DNA from: Formicarius rufipectus
Lineage: Eukaryota > Chordata > Aves > Passeriformes > Formicariidae
DNA: 64,000 bases
Reading direction: 5' to 3'
Assembly: GCA_013399695.1 (NCBI GenBank)
Contig: VXAU01000943.1
Location: 1,291,667 to 1,355,666, forward strand
Part shown: piece by piece, positions 11,501 through 24,000 of the stretch
Layout of the letters: the number at the start of each line of letters is the position of its first letter
Numbering within the stretch: position 1 is the stretch's first letter
Position numbers and translations under genes: made by a program
Notes under the pieces: model-generated
What the model saw: the letters and a program-made list of their open reading frames with translations, nothing else
Databases searched by the model: none
Told to the model about the DNA's origin: nothing

Positions 11501-12880
11501 AAGGTTGCATTGTGACAATTCCCGTGCAAGGTCCTCAAAAAGGAGCTGCGCAACCACTTAAAGACGAGGTAATTCCGCTCCACAGAAATAACACTTACTG
11601 TGTCATTGTCAGCTCTTTCTAAAATCTTGACAAGCCCGTGCTTCAGGCACGCTGCCTGTCTTGTCAAGAGGGAAGCACCACAACATACATCCTACACTTT
11701 GTCAAAAGAGTAATTCTCACCCAAAATCATCGTAAATTTGCATGACAGCACAAAGGTGAATTTGGAAGCAAGCAACAGAAGGCTCTGAGGCTTGCGTGCC
11801 TCCAAGACTGCATGGCTTCGCTCCTTTTATAACACCAGCAAAAGTTTGGTAAATCGGCCACAGAGAGGAATTCTTTTTCCACTTGTTAGGGTTCAGGTAA
11901 CTAAAACATTCTCACACACAAGCATGTTAAAAATATTTCTTCTCCACATGACGTTTCACACTAATGGCCAGCCTTCTGAGGAAACTACTCATTGAAATAA
12001 TTTCAGGTAATGGTAAGTGGAAGGAAGAACAGATTACACACTCCATACACAGTGCTGGGGGACCAGAGAGCAGGCAGTCACAGAGCCCAAACCCTGGTCC
12101 ACAAAACCACATCTGGCTCATTCTGGTCTTCTCCAGGAGCAAAGCTCAACTCCCAGTCCAGGCTTTGTCATCCAGCCTTTCACTCCTCATAAGCAAGACC
12201 ATAAAACCTTCTCGCTGAAATCCTCTCAAAAGGCAAGTTTGAAAAGACAGGGGCTTAGGAAGCAATCGATAAGAACTGCAGCAAAGCAGCAATTTACTCA
12301 GCAGGGTTGTCTTGATAAAAATCTGCTTACTGACAATTTCTCTCTCAGCTTTGTTATTTAAGTTCATCCATTCCCCACTATCTCAGGCTCTCAGTGCTGG
12401 CAGTCAGAGACCTGACCCAATCCAAAGATCCCAACAGGGACACACTATCCCAGTGCCCTGCACAGCTCTGGACTCCAGAGCTTGGCATAGACACTGCGAC
12501 ACTGCTGCTTAGGGAGAGCTCAAAACCACGAACCTCGTAGCGCTGCAAACACTCTCCAGCAGGAAGTGATGGAGACAACAAGTTTCATCTATTCCTTGAC
12601 CCTCAACAAATTGAGGAAGTCTATAACTATTGTCCCTGGAGTGTTCTGAAATAAGACCTCTCTCCAAGAGAAAATAAACTCGGTTCAGGATTAAGTGAAC
12701 TGCCTTGCAAAGAGCACGCAGCTGCCTTCAGACCAGACTTTTAGGAGCTGCCAAAGCTTACCCCACCTGGCCTCTAGCCTCACTGTGATCATAAGGAAGA
12801 GCACACACAGTCACCTGGCCAGCTGTTTGATGTACACAGAAACAACCTGACTGGATAAAGAAGACAGTTCATTTTTGTAA
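8591..12880. other. Intergenic space between ACP6 and BCL9 3' ends
   Basis: No gene is recognised. It contains scattered A-rich tracts (for example 10705-10730) and an A-rich low-complexity block with an assembly gap at 11311-11410. The open frames that run into the gap (11262-11667 on the minus strand) are poly-A translations. Part of the distal end could belong to a longer BCL9 3'UTR. Confidence 0.6.
11311..11401. repeat. Poly-A / A-rich tract with 13-base assembly gap
   Basis: Twenty-one A residues (11311-11331) run into 13 Ns (11332-11344), followed by an (A)nC-type tract. The gap is evidently an unresolved homopolymer, so the true length is uncertain. Confidence 0.9.
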
Positions 12881-12892
12881 GAAACAATATAT

Positions 12893-12898
12893 TTTATT
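12893..12898 (-). terminator. BCL9: Probable BCL9 polyadenylation signal (AATAAA)
   Basis: TTTATT on the + strand gives AATAAA on the minus strand, about 1.05 kb after the BCL9 stop. A second hexamer at 13331-13336 would give a 3'UTR of about 0.6 kb. The distal one is preferred only because a 3'UTR of about 1 kb or more would be typical; transcripts are needed to choose. Confidence 0.45.
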
Positions 12899-13330
12899 TT
12901 TCTGACACCACAGCCCTGGCGAGTGGTTTTGTACCAAATTTAATGGAGGTTACACAGAACGTTTTACGCTGGGGAGAAAAAAAAATAACCACAAAAAAAA
13001 TCCTGGATAACTTTTAGTGTCTGTTCCACTCCCACATTAATAAAATCACTTGGGGTTTCTAAGAAAAGGAGAATAGGAAACAGTGAGAGAGACTACTGTA
13101 GGATGTAACAGTGTCCAAGTCCAGCCCCTTCCTAAAAGTGGGAAGAGTCCCCACGTGAGGAGAGGCTCTCCTAGATTTACTCCCCAAAATAACACAATGT
13201 ATTGCAGCTGCCATAGGAGGAGACAGAAGGGGACGGAGAAAGAGAAGCCTATTTAATAAAGAGTGGGAGGGAGAGACAGAAGGTGCTGGACAGCACGCCA
13301 TAATTTGAAAAATATGTCCTTAACTTATTA

Positions 13331-13336
13331 TTTATT
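13331..13336 (-). terminator. BCL9: Alternative proximal BCL9 polyadenylation signal
   Basis: TTTATT on the + strand lies within a TTATTATTTATTTC run, giving AATAAA on the minus strand about 0.6 kb after the stop. It could produce a shorter 3'UTR isoform. Confidence 0.3.
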
Positions 13337-13943
13337 TCTTTTAAAAGATTCCCCTCACTGAACTTAAGTTCCTTTTTGTGCTTTTCATTAATACTCTGCT
13401 CTGAGGTCGTAGTTTGGTTTTTCTATACATTGGAGTTGAAGGAAAATAGTCCAAAGTTCTGAAGATGGATTCTCCACCTAAAGTAAACAGCCTAGAATCC
13501 CATTCTCCTCTCACCCCAAAGACTAAAGTCTCTGCTAAAATCCCTTTTACAATATAGTACAGTACACAAAAAACCCCAAAAATAACCGAGAGTCCTGGGA
13601 GAAGCCAGTCCGAAGGACGTAAACATACAGAGAATGGTGCAACTTGTGACAAATGGCAATTCTCAAAATACAGCTACAGATTCTCAAAGCAGGTGCCGTC
13701 ACGGGATACCCAAGTCCACAAAAATAATTTTTAAAAAATAAATCTTAAAAAAAAAACAACCTGTTAAAATGAATAATTTTTTTTTCAGGTAATTCCATAC
13801 ATTCGAGATTTCCCAAAGCATCCTCTGGTCTCTTTTCACCTATTGCATGGCCAAACTGTACTCCTGAAGCTCCCAAAAAAGCCCTCAGGACTTGGAATCT
13901 CATCTTGACAAGGATCAGAACATCCAGTCTTTATGGTAGCAGC

Positions 13944-15061
13944 TTAAAACATCATGTTCCCTGGGTTTCCAGGGCCTTGGCTAAATCCTCCCATGCCAAC
14001 GTCAGCAGCCATACCTCGGGGCCTCATCTGGGGGGGAATCATGATGTTTTGTTGGGGTCCCATCATGCCCTGCATTGACATCATCATCCCGGGTGACCCC
14101 ACGGGGCCCGGGTGGCTGTACAGCCCTGCGGGGGCTCGGTCCTTGCCCGGGATCATGCCCACGGCAGCCACGGGGTTGCTCATGAGCGCAGGCTGGCCGG
14201 GCATCGCCGTCTGTGCTGGTGACATCATGCGGTGGTGCGGCCCCATCATGCCCTGCTGCAGGAAGGCAGGCGGTCTCATCGGGTTGTGGCCCGGCATGGA
14301 TGGAGCCGTCCCCAGGGGGATGTCCGGAGTTCCCACTGGCCCGGGCCCCCCCATGCCAGGCAACGTTAGTCCCATCCTTGGGGTCTGCTCTCCGATCATC
14401 CCCTGCATGTGGGAGAAGCCAGGCCCAGGACCCTGCGGCTGCTTGCGGCCTGGCACCTCCCCACGAGGGAAATACTGTAGTGTCTGGCTAGGCTTCTCCG
14501 ATGGGATAATCCTGGACAGGTCAAACTCGGGTATTCCCGTGGCTCCAGGACGGATCACCTCCTGCAGCTCTGGATCAGTGAAAACCGAAGGCATATTGTT
14601 TCCAAGAACAGTGAAGGAGTCTGGACCGCCAGGGCCTCCAGTCTTGCAAAGTGCTGGATCTGTCGAACTTTGGGGCAGGTTGGTAGGACGCCCCAGAGGT
14701 CCTTCTCCGTGGAAGCCCATTCCCGCTGGGAAGTTGCCTTGTCCACCGCTGGGCCCGTTGTGTGGAAATGGCACCTGCTGTGGAGGGGACTGTACAGGAG
14801 GGAAGCCCTGTGGGAATCCCAGGCGTCCTTGAGGTACCATTGGAGACTCCTGGGAACCATGCCCCATCATCGGGTTGTGTGACATCAGGCCGGGTCCCAC
14901 GGGGACCCCATGAGGAGGTATATTGGGTCCCATAGCATTTGGAGAGGGCATCTGGTTGTTATGGGAGAGAGGCTGGGTCATTCCCATTGGGCTAAGGGTT
15001 GGCATTGGACCCACTGGGTTTGGACCTGAAATTCGAGGATTCTGAGAATTAATGCCCATTC
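13944..15061 (-). CDS. BCL9: BCL9 last coding exon (C-terminal conserved block)
   Basis: The acceptor is TTCTTCCCTAG ending at 15062, and TAA is at 13946-13944. The 1118 nt code MGINSQNPRISGPNPVGPMP and a Met/Gly/Pro-rich C-terminus ending NPGNMMF. Within it, about 14579-14457, is the block TDPELQEVIRPGATGIPEFD followed by LSRIIPSEKPSQTLQYFPRG. It is shared with BCL9L and is implicated in TCF/LEF-dependent activation. Confidence 0.96.
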
Positions 15062-18000
15062 CTAGGGAAGAAATAAGGAACCACATTTAGACAGCAGCCA
15101 GTAATAATCAATAAAGCTATCAGAGAGCTCTCTGCAAGGTTAGCAAGTCTGCACACACACAGAAAAATCAAGTGCTAGTAAAAAACCATCAGGAGTGGCT
15201 CCGAAAAGTGTTATTGTAACCAGAAGTTTGATGGCACCTGAACAGCTGCTTCCCTGAGATTATCACTGCCCTATCAAACAGTGACTGAAGCCTGCTCCAT
15301 AAGTACAATCTCAATCCAACCCATACCTTTACCACTTCCCTGGCAGTCTAGCTGATGCAAGCAGTAACAGTTACAGTGACAGATTATCAGCGCATGGACA
15401 TTTTTCCACTGGGAAGTGACTGACTCTCCTTTCAAAACTCAAGCAGCGATGAAACAGGTAACCCTTGTAAGACTAGGAGGTAGCAATCAATGAGGTTAAT
15501 GAGTTATCATCATGAACTTATTCAATTAGCCAGCTTCCCCAGATATATCCAGCCACTCTGATCATTACTGTGTGAAACACACAGCAAAGCTACAGGTAAA
15601 CTCAGCAAGAACTCATTACCAATTGCCCCTCTCATGAAACATCCATTTTTTCCTTCTTTCAACTGTTAATTCAATTGAGTGGAGGGGTTACAGCCTACTC
15701 TTGTATTAAGTACCCATGAACATTAAGCCATCAGCAGGGATAAGATCTCTGATATAAACATGCTCACCCACAAGACAGTCCAAAAGGACAATGTTTTATT
15801 TTACTTTTCCTTTAACTCTTTCAGGCAGGGACCTGGACAGTTACCCTCAGTCCTGACTGAGGTCACCTGCCATTACTCATTCCCTGTATGAGAAGATGTA
15901 TGTTTTAAGGGAGAGCTCTAACACTCTCTTCCATTAAAAGGCAACCCACAAAGCCCAGGAACAGACCTGATGATTCATTGTCAAAAAAACCCAAACCAAA
16001 CAAAGCAATCCCCAGAAAAAGAGCAAAGCTTCTGTGACACTGCCTTAAGAGGTATAGTTTCCTCTAGATAAGAGTTTGACCCTTATTCCCATGAGCAGCC
16101 TTCACTCACACAACTAATTCCAGTTAGCCTGAGTGCAAATTTCCCCCATACATAATGGTTTTCCAGATCAGACACTTCCTGAACAGTAAAAAAACCAAAC
16201 AGATGCAAGGAGAATTTCCATCTCTGCATTTCAGAGAACTGCAACTGCCTTTCTCAAAAACAACCCATGGCTATATATTCCTCAAGTAGTTTCCCCTCTC
16301 AACACCTTCATTCCATGAGGCTTCCATAAAGATCACCCTCACTGTACTGCCTGATACTTTGTGCTTATGTTTCTTTTCTTTTCTTACCTGGTACGCTGTT
16401 CATAGGTGGCAAGTTGGGGGAGCGTGCTGGAGGGGAGTCATCATCTGAGCTGGCCACAGTTTTAATGGCATCATGATAGAGTGGTGTAGAGCTCGGCATG
16501 GCAAATTTGGACATCCTGGACATCATAATGGACAGGGGATTCTGGGAGAGGGTTGGCTCTGGAGGCATTGTGTAAGGACTACTTGAGGGAAGATTTCCAG
16601 GGAGAGTCACAGGAGCAGACTGGCTGACTGTGGAAGGAGGTGGACCACCTTAGGAAAAGAAGAAAAAGAGAGAAAGAAAGAGAGTTTAAGTTTTCATCCT
16701 TTTCACTGTTTTCCTTAAATCCAACTCTTCTCCCTTAGAAATCTCAAAACTTAGAAATCTTTTTTACTGCAAGACTTTACATGACTAATGTAGTCAATGC
16801 CTGTGAAAGGTAACCAGAAGAATAAGCCCATTGGTCCAGGTGGTTAACATCTGTTATTCTGCTTGAAAATACTTCTACTGGAACTATCTTGAGGCTCTAC
16901 AAATCCACATGACGAATTACCAGTTTAGTCTGAAAAAATCTTACTATTCAATTTCCACACACTGAAGACAGACTTAGGTCTCAGGGTTAGCCATAAAATT
17001 CAAAATCTATAATCAACTGCAACTCCTTGCCCTTTTTCTTTAGAAGGCATCAAGAAAGCACAGAAGACACAGGCAGCACAAGGAAAGCTCTAGCAGACAT
17101 CATGCTGGGACACACAAGCACATTTCTGACAAACTTCACGAGGGGCTACAACTCCCTATTTATGTTTCATTACATAATCCATATATATGTATTAGCTGCT
17201 TATTCCAATTAAAGAAGTATTCTCTGCACCTATTATCTTAACATCACCCTTTGCTCTCCCAAAACTAGAAGTAACTGCACTGCCAATCTCCTTTGTTCTT
17301 CACTGGCGAATTCCACAAGACCCAGACCAGTGCGAAGGAAAGATGCTATATTGAAATTGTGCTCTCACTGAAAATTCACTGCACGTTCCTCATCTCTTCC
17401 CAACTGAAAACGGAGAGGAGAATAGAGAATACAAAAATTCTGCAATGCCAAAACACTTGCGCTTTGAAAGAGCTGCATGTGAAAGCATTCATTAAGCAAC
17501 ACTTCACACAGATTTCACAGATTATTCTGAGTTGGAAGGGACTCGCAAGGCACCGTGTAAGGCACAGACTAAAGCACTAGCTTTTGACTCACGGCAGACA
17601 CTAACACCAGGCTGTCTTCCTGAGCACAGAGCCAGCCTGCAGTCTCGTTGTTACCCTCGCCAAGGGTATATCCCAATCCCAATCCCGCTCCCGGCCGTCG
17701 CTGCGCCATTACCCGCGGCAGCACTAGAGGGCAACGTGGGCAAAGGGCTCCTCTCGCTCTCCCAGCCAGAAGAACTTCCCGGCCAGGAAGCCTAGACTGA
17801 GGGGTAAGTGTGCTGGCGGGGTGAGCTTCGGGAAGGTAAGGACAAAGGCATGCCAGTACCTGGAGCCCGAGGCATGGCACGGCTCAGCACACAACCAAAT
17901 GCTACGTACGTCAAGTGTTTGAAGCCTGAGAAAGTAAAGCATGACTCCCTCCTGTCTGCAGTGTAAACCTAGAAAGCACCAACCATACCTGAACCATGCC

Positions 18001-21000
18001 CAGATACAGGGCTGGCTAACAGTGCTCAGCATGTCTTTGTAGGAGCCTTTTATCTCACAGTTTTTGTAACAGGATCCTCTCTACAAAGCTAAGATCACCG
18101 TGAACTACGGCAGAACAGCCAGACCCCTCCTCCAAGGAGAGATTTCTCCCATCAACCCTCTACATCTCTTCACAACTCTTGACCCCACTCTTTTGTTTTT
18201 ATGTCCTCTGAGTGATCAGCCCTCGGCTTGACACATGGAAGGCACCAAACACTCCCACAAATACACCAGGAGGAAAAGTCCTTACCCTCCACTCACACAG
18301 CCCCCCACCACACCCTCAAACCAGCAAATGCCCATCCAGCCTCTGCCCTGCTGAGAGAACCCTTTACCCTCCCTCACTGTACGTGTTAGGTGACATGATG
18401 AGAACCAAAACACCAAACCCAGCTACGGGGGTGGCACTCACCTGACTCCACATTCCCCAGCATGGCTGGAGAAGACATGGTCAGAGATGCCTTGTGGTTC
18501 GGGGGAATCCCGGGGCTCTGCAAAGGAGGCTTTGGAGATGAAGTCCATCCAGGAGAAGGTGCGGGGAGAGACGGAGACTTGAGGTGGACAGGAGAAGCAG
18601 CAGCAGACCCCAAGACAGGGGGGGACTTGATGGAGGCAGCAGCAGCTGCGGCAGTGGGGCCCGCGAGCATTCCTGCCAGCTGGGAGGGCGTCTGGGGGGA
18701 CTTGAGGTTCCCCGAGGGAGACCCCATCATGGGAGACTGGACCTGGCGCATTGTGGGGGACTTCAGGGGGTTGATTCCCGGCGAGTGCACCTGACCAGCT
18801 GCGGAGATGTCCAGGGGCTTGCGGCCGAGGCTGCGCTGCGCAGGGGGAGCAGTGTTGAGGCTGTTGGGGTTACTGGTGGGATTGAGAGGTAGTGGCGGCA
18901 TGTGGCTGAGCCGGTTGTTAGTCCTTTGGTCAGGCCCAATCTGTTCTCTGAGATTCCGGAGACTGACTCCTGGGCCCTGAGACATGGGAAGGAAAGGCCT
19001 GGGACCCATGCCATACTCCTGCTGCGGGTGCTCCCCGAACGGCAGCGGCACCATTTTCTGCTGAGAGGAGAGCATCTCCGAGACACCGGGGCGCAGCTTC
19101 ATCATCTCTTCCGGCCCAACTCCTGCCTCCCTCAGCTTCTGAGGGACCAGGGGTGGGTTGGAGCCCATGCTGACATTCATGCCCATGTCCCCCTTCATGC
19201 TGCCAGGGCCCATCCCAAACTCCAGCTCCCTGCTAGAAGCCATTTGTGGGGGTATTCCTTTAGGGAAGTCCCCCCTGGAAGGGCTCATCGGTCCTTCTAC
19301 TGGCATACGAGGGAAGATGGGGTTGTTCCCAGGCTCCATGTGTCTCTGGGAGGGCATCATTCTGTTTATCTCCATGCCAGGCCTGATGCCTTCCATGTTC
19401 AGGCCAGGAGGAAGGCCCATCTGTTTCTCAGCCAGCTGCTGCTGATAGAGCTCTTCGGGCAGGCCCTGTGGATTGGGAAACCGCTCCCCTCGGCCAGGGC
19501 CGCTGAAGACACCCTGGCCAGGAGGGAAGTTTCGGCCATCTGGGATTTTTGGCACATCATCTGGCCAACTAACTCCTGAAAGCCCAGGCCGTGAGGCAGG
19601 ATTCGGGACACTGGGGCCTTCCATCTCAGGGTTCATCATTCCTGCAAAACCAGGCAGGCGCATCTGGCTCCCGGGCACATTGGGATGGGGGGCCATGCCC
19701 CTGGGGGGTAGAGAGTGCGACATGTTCATGCCTTCAGGGAAGGGCTCTGGACCCCCAGGACCCCAGCCCTCACCAGGGGTCATCTGGTAGGGAGGGGGAG
19801 GACCTCGGACCACCCCACGAGGCCCATGCTGGTGGACCATCATGTCCTGCAGGGAACACTGCTGTACAACCACCTGCTCTTGCTTTCTTCTCTTCTCCTC
19901 ATAGAACTCCTGCTGCAGCTTGAGCCAGGCCACCTGCTCAGGAGTCATATGGTCCAGGTGGTCGGGGCCTATGGGTCCTGACTGGGAGTTCATTGGTGGT
20001 GGCCCCATTTCATCTGGGGAAAAAGGCATGTCCCTGTGTCCTTGAGGGCCAAATGGAGCCCCTCCATCTGTCCGAGATCCTGACCCTTTGCCTAAACTTT
20101 GGGATTGAGCCATCATAGCCTGTATCGGCCCTTCAGGTTTCTTTTGGGGACCATCCAGCACCCCAGCATTTGGGGGTGGCCCGCCACTTTGCCCTCCAGC
20201 AAACTCCTTCTCATCAGGGAAGAGCATGCGCTGTATGTCTCTCAGGGTCTGCAAAGAGCGCTCTCGGTGCTCCAACTGCTCCTGTGACAGTCCATCTGGA
20301 TTCTCGCCCAAACTGGATGGGTCCCCACCAGACACCTGCTGGGGAGGACCTTTGGGGTCTGCAGCAGAGCTATTGCTACCTTGAGAAACCGGGCTAACTG
20401 CTCGGTTATTGGGGGTTGAACTCTGCCCGAATCCTTCTGTCTGCAATGGGGTAGAGTTGGCAGGGCTGCCCACAGACATCACTTTGCTTTCCACGCTGGG
20501 ACTGTCCTGATCTATGGGACACGGGGGGCCAGTGGATTTGGATACCGGCGCTGACACTGGTGGAGTCGGCTGCATTTTGGCGTTCTGGGGAGGGTTCTGG
20601 TCCTGGGCAGCAGGGGGTTGGGACTGCGGCAGGGGCTTGGGTTCAGTCCGAAGTGCAGTGATCTGGGGGTTCTGCAACAGAAAGCCACACACTGTCACCT
20701 GCTCTTCTTACAGCCGTGTCACACAAGCAGCAATGCAAACAAAAATTGTCCAGTCTCAACCACACCAGCCCAAACTTTGCAGGGAAGGGTAGACTTCATG
20801 CAGCTATTACACAACAGCCTGTTGGCCATGGAGAAACCCATTTTGCTCAAGGCATTACTGCAGGAACACCTTTCTTCTATTCTAGCTTTGCATGAGCAAT
20901 AGGTTGGAAATATATTACCGAAATATTGCAAGACTCAAACTCTTCTTTGGATGACCCAAGACACTTATATGCAGAATGTTTGTACAAAAACTGTTGGTCT

Positions 21001-24000
21001 TTCTAAAATTTATTTCAGAGTGTAAATAACCATCCATCTCTCTGAATCACACACAAGCACATTTACCATTTCCCCTTCCCACCCACATGCAGGTATTCCC
21101 TACCAAGGGTACAGTGTTTCGTTCCGCCTTGCTGTTTGAGATGTTCTGGATATGAAAGGACACAATGGTTTCCACCTGTCCCTTCAGCACAGCTTCTGCA
21201 GCCCTGCAAAGACAGACAGGAAGATGCACATATCCAGTTGAAGCTAAGAATCATTTTTTCTTAACTGGGCTCCCTTCTATCTTTCAGCTGGCAGAAGGGA
21301 CAAAGACTTAACCACACATATTTCACTCCAGATGAGTAGCAAAAGAAAAATGTTTCCAACTACAAACTCATAAGCATTCAGTGTTCATGTCTCAGTTTCA
21401 GCCATCCTGGTTGCTACTGGATTGCAAAACTACACCTACCACCGTTTGCAAGAAAAAAGCAAGAATCTCCATACCTCAGAGGAATAAGAAATCGCTTCTC
21501 AGAGGAGAAGAAAGTAGGGACATGCTCTACTACAGCCCCTTCAACAACCCCAAAACAAGTAAGGACTTTTTACCACTTGATGCAGAAAGTGCCCTTGACA
21601 GTCTCTTAAAACAGTGCACCTGTTTCCTGCTCCCTGAAGACATTCAAGCATCTACCTACTTACTTGTTGGCCATCTCAGTAGAAAAGACATAAACCACTT
21701 TGGATGGAGTCTTCTGCCCGCTTGCTGGCTCCAAAGTGGCAGTCAGACCATGGGAAGGTGTGGAAGACCTTGGGGCTGAAGCATTTGAAGGAGTCATGGA
21801 GTGTGGTGTGTGCTGAGACTCTTGGGACTTCACATGATCAGCAGAATTGCAGTCTGGAAGGGAAGAAAGAGGAAAAGAGGAATTACTACCTCGGGTGTTC
21901 TTTGGAAACCATTTCTGGAAACTGATCAGAGGTTCTTCTCCTCTGAAATTTCCTACTTCTTCCTCAGGCAACACTAAAGGCAATTCTTCTATTACACCGT
22001 GCATCTTTCCTCTAATGCCATGCCTTCAGGCATCACTGGAAGAAAGCTCATCTAGTCCCTTTCCAAGGCAAGTGGCCACTTGCCAATCCCTTTGAATTCT
22101 CTAACGGCCACATAAAAAAGCAAGAAAACTACACACTAATATGACCACATATAAGTATGTCTGCATCCACGGAGAACACACAAAGTTTCACATTTTTCTT
22201 CTCTTCAGCCACCTTAGTTAGGTGACCCAGCAAGTGGACAACAAAGGAAAGATGGACAATTGCACATCTAGTCTAGTTTTGCACTGCCCCACAGAGGCAA
22301 TGCTGGAGCCAGGAAGAGAACACAGAAATCTCAACTCTCTGGCTTGTGTTACCAGCCAGGGTACTACAGGTTATGTATCTCTGTTGACAAAACAGACTAG
22401 CATATTGTTCAAAACTCCTTACAACAGAGCAGTTCCTGAAAGGCCAAAGGCCAGAAGGAAACCAACAGATTGCATTTGTACTTTCAAATCCTCTGGGGAA
22501 GTTTCAGAGTTACAAAGAAACTTTCCCACCAGAGTTAGGTCTGTGCTCTGAGCATGAACAAGACATTTGCCAATGCCACCTATGACAACCGCTCCTCTTC
22601 ACACACTCTCCAGACCTTTCGACTTCACTGGAGGGAACTTACAGAACCCCAGACAAAAAAATGTTTCATTAACACTTCTCCACCTCACAGAGGATTCAGA
22701 CTAACTGCACTTACACACAAATCCTAGTGAGCATACCTTTGATTTCAGGATCATCATTAGGAGTCCCAGCTTCCCTCTGTTCAAAAGAGTCTGCTGAAAT
22801 GCTCCTCTCTCTCTTCCCCTTCCCCTTGGCACCATTTCCAGCCCCATTCTTCAGCCCCATGCTCCCACCTGGGCCAGGGAGCACTTTGGGGGTGTGACCT
22901 CCACTTTTGGGGTCACACGGAGAGGGCTGAGATTGGCTGGTGGAGCCCCCTTGTTTGCCTTGGTTGGAAAATTTGGAATCCAGCTGAGGGTTGCCAGACG
23001 GGGACATCACTGTAGGGGGGCGGACCATCACCTCCTGCTTTGATTTGGGGCTACAGGGGACAGAGAAAAAAAAAAAAAAAGAAAAAAAAAAAGTTAAAAA
23101 TCACACCTTTAATTAATCCAGCCTTGTAGGAACAGATTAGAGTGAAGCAGAAACAATCACAGTCACCTTGCAAGCTAAGACAATTGCTGACAAAAAATGC
23201 CTGCAAGCTTAGAGTCATGCAGGTGCTTTTTTGAACGTGCCCTGAAAGGGTTATTATCCAAGATGGGATCTCATTGCTCAAGAAGGCACCAGGGCAAACC
23301 ACAGACCTGCCAGATCCCAGAAACTGCTGTCACATGAGGACCCACCTCTGGTGCTTCTGTCAATAAAGACAACGGTTTCTATGTGCACAGAGAAGCGCCT
23401 CACACCAAGACCAGCTCAGAGTAAACAAACAAGGCACAATAAAGTTCACCTCACCATTCTCCTGGACCCCAGCTATATGCTGCAGCTCTGACCAGAGCAG
23501 AACCCCCCCTTCCCTTGCACCTCCCCATCCAGTTCTACAGGGAGCACAAGGAAAACTCAGCATTACTGCAGCATTCGTCATACACTGGGGCGAGCTGCCA
23601 GGAAAACACAAACCTCTGACCGTGAAAACAATTAAACCAGCTACAACCTGCCTCTGAATAAGGAAAGAGAAGGATACCAACTCCATGCACACTCCTGCAA
23701 AATGGGGCAGATGGAGCTTCCTTAATTTGCTGAAGCAGATTCAGATTCTTTCCTTCCTTCTTCCATCCAGCAAATTGCATCCTAAAAGTATTTTGCTCCT
23801 CTGGGTTTTACAGACATATTAGCCACCCCTTCCTCCTCACCCTCCACTTACTCCACTGCTATCAGATCTTCTGCATTGTGTTTTCCCATCACCACAATCA
23901 ACTCCAACAGGCAGCACTTCCTACCATCCTCACTGTGGGACTCACACAAGTTGTTTCCTCCTTAGGACAGGCAACTGACTAAGGAGCATTCCCTCTGAAA

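Larger units (their letters stand above)
12880..13943 (-). other. BCL9: BCL9 3' untranslated region (inferred)
   Basis: This is sequence between the BCL9 stop (13944-13946) and the distal AATAAA. It is AT-rich with several A/T homopolymers (13728-13790), which read as U-rich runs in the transcript. There is no open frame of note. The extent depends on which poly(A) signal is used. Confidence 0.55.
16649..18441 (-). other. BCL9: BCL9 intron with CR1 fragment and possible CTCF site
   Basis: This 1.8-kb intron is bounded by GTGAGT and CCTAAG. It contains a short CR1 3'-end relic at about 17509-17562 and, in a locally GC-rich stretch at 17640-17780, a CTCF-like core motif. No additional coding exon is evident. 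Confidence 0.65.

Noticed and set aside
11262..11667. Minus-strand open frames through the A-rich gap
   Set aside because: Phe-rich translation of a poly-A tract with Ns.
13954..14832. 292-codon forward open frame
   Set aside because: It is exactly antisense to the last BCL9 coding exon and is explained by that exon's GC-rich codon pattern.
18902..19579. 225-codon forward open frame
   Set aside because: Antisense shadow of the large central BCL9 exon.
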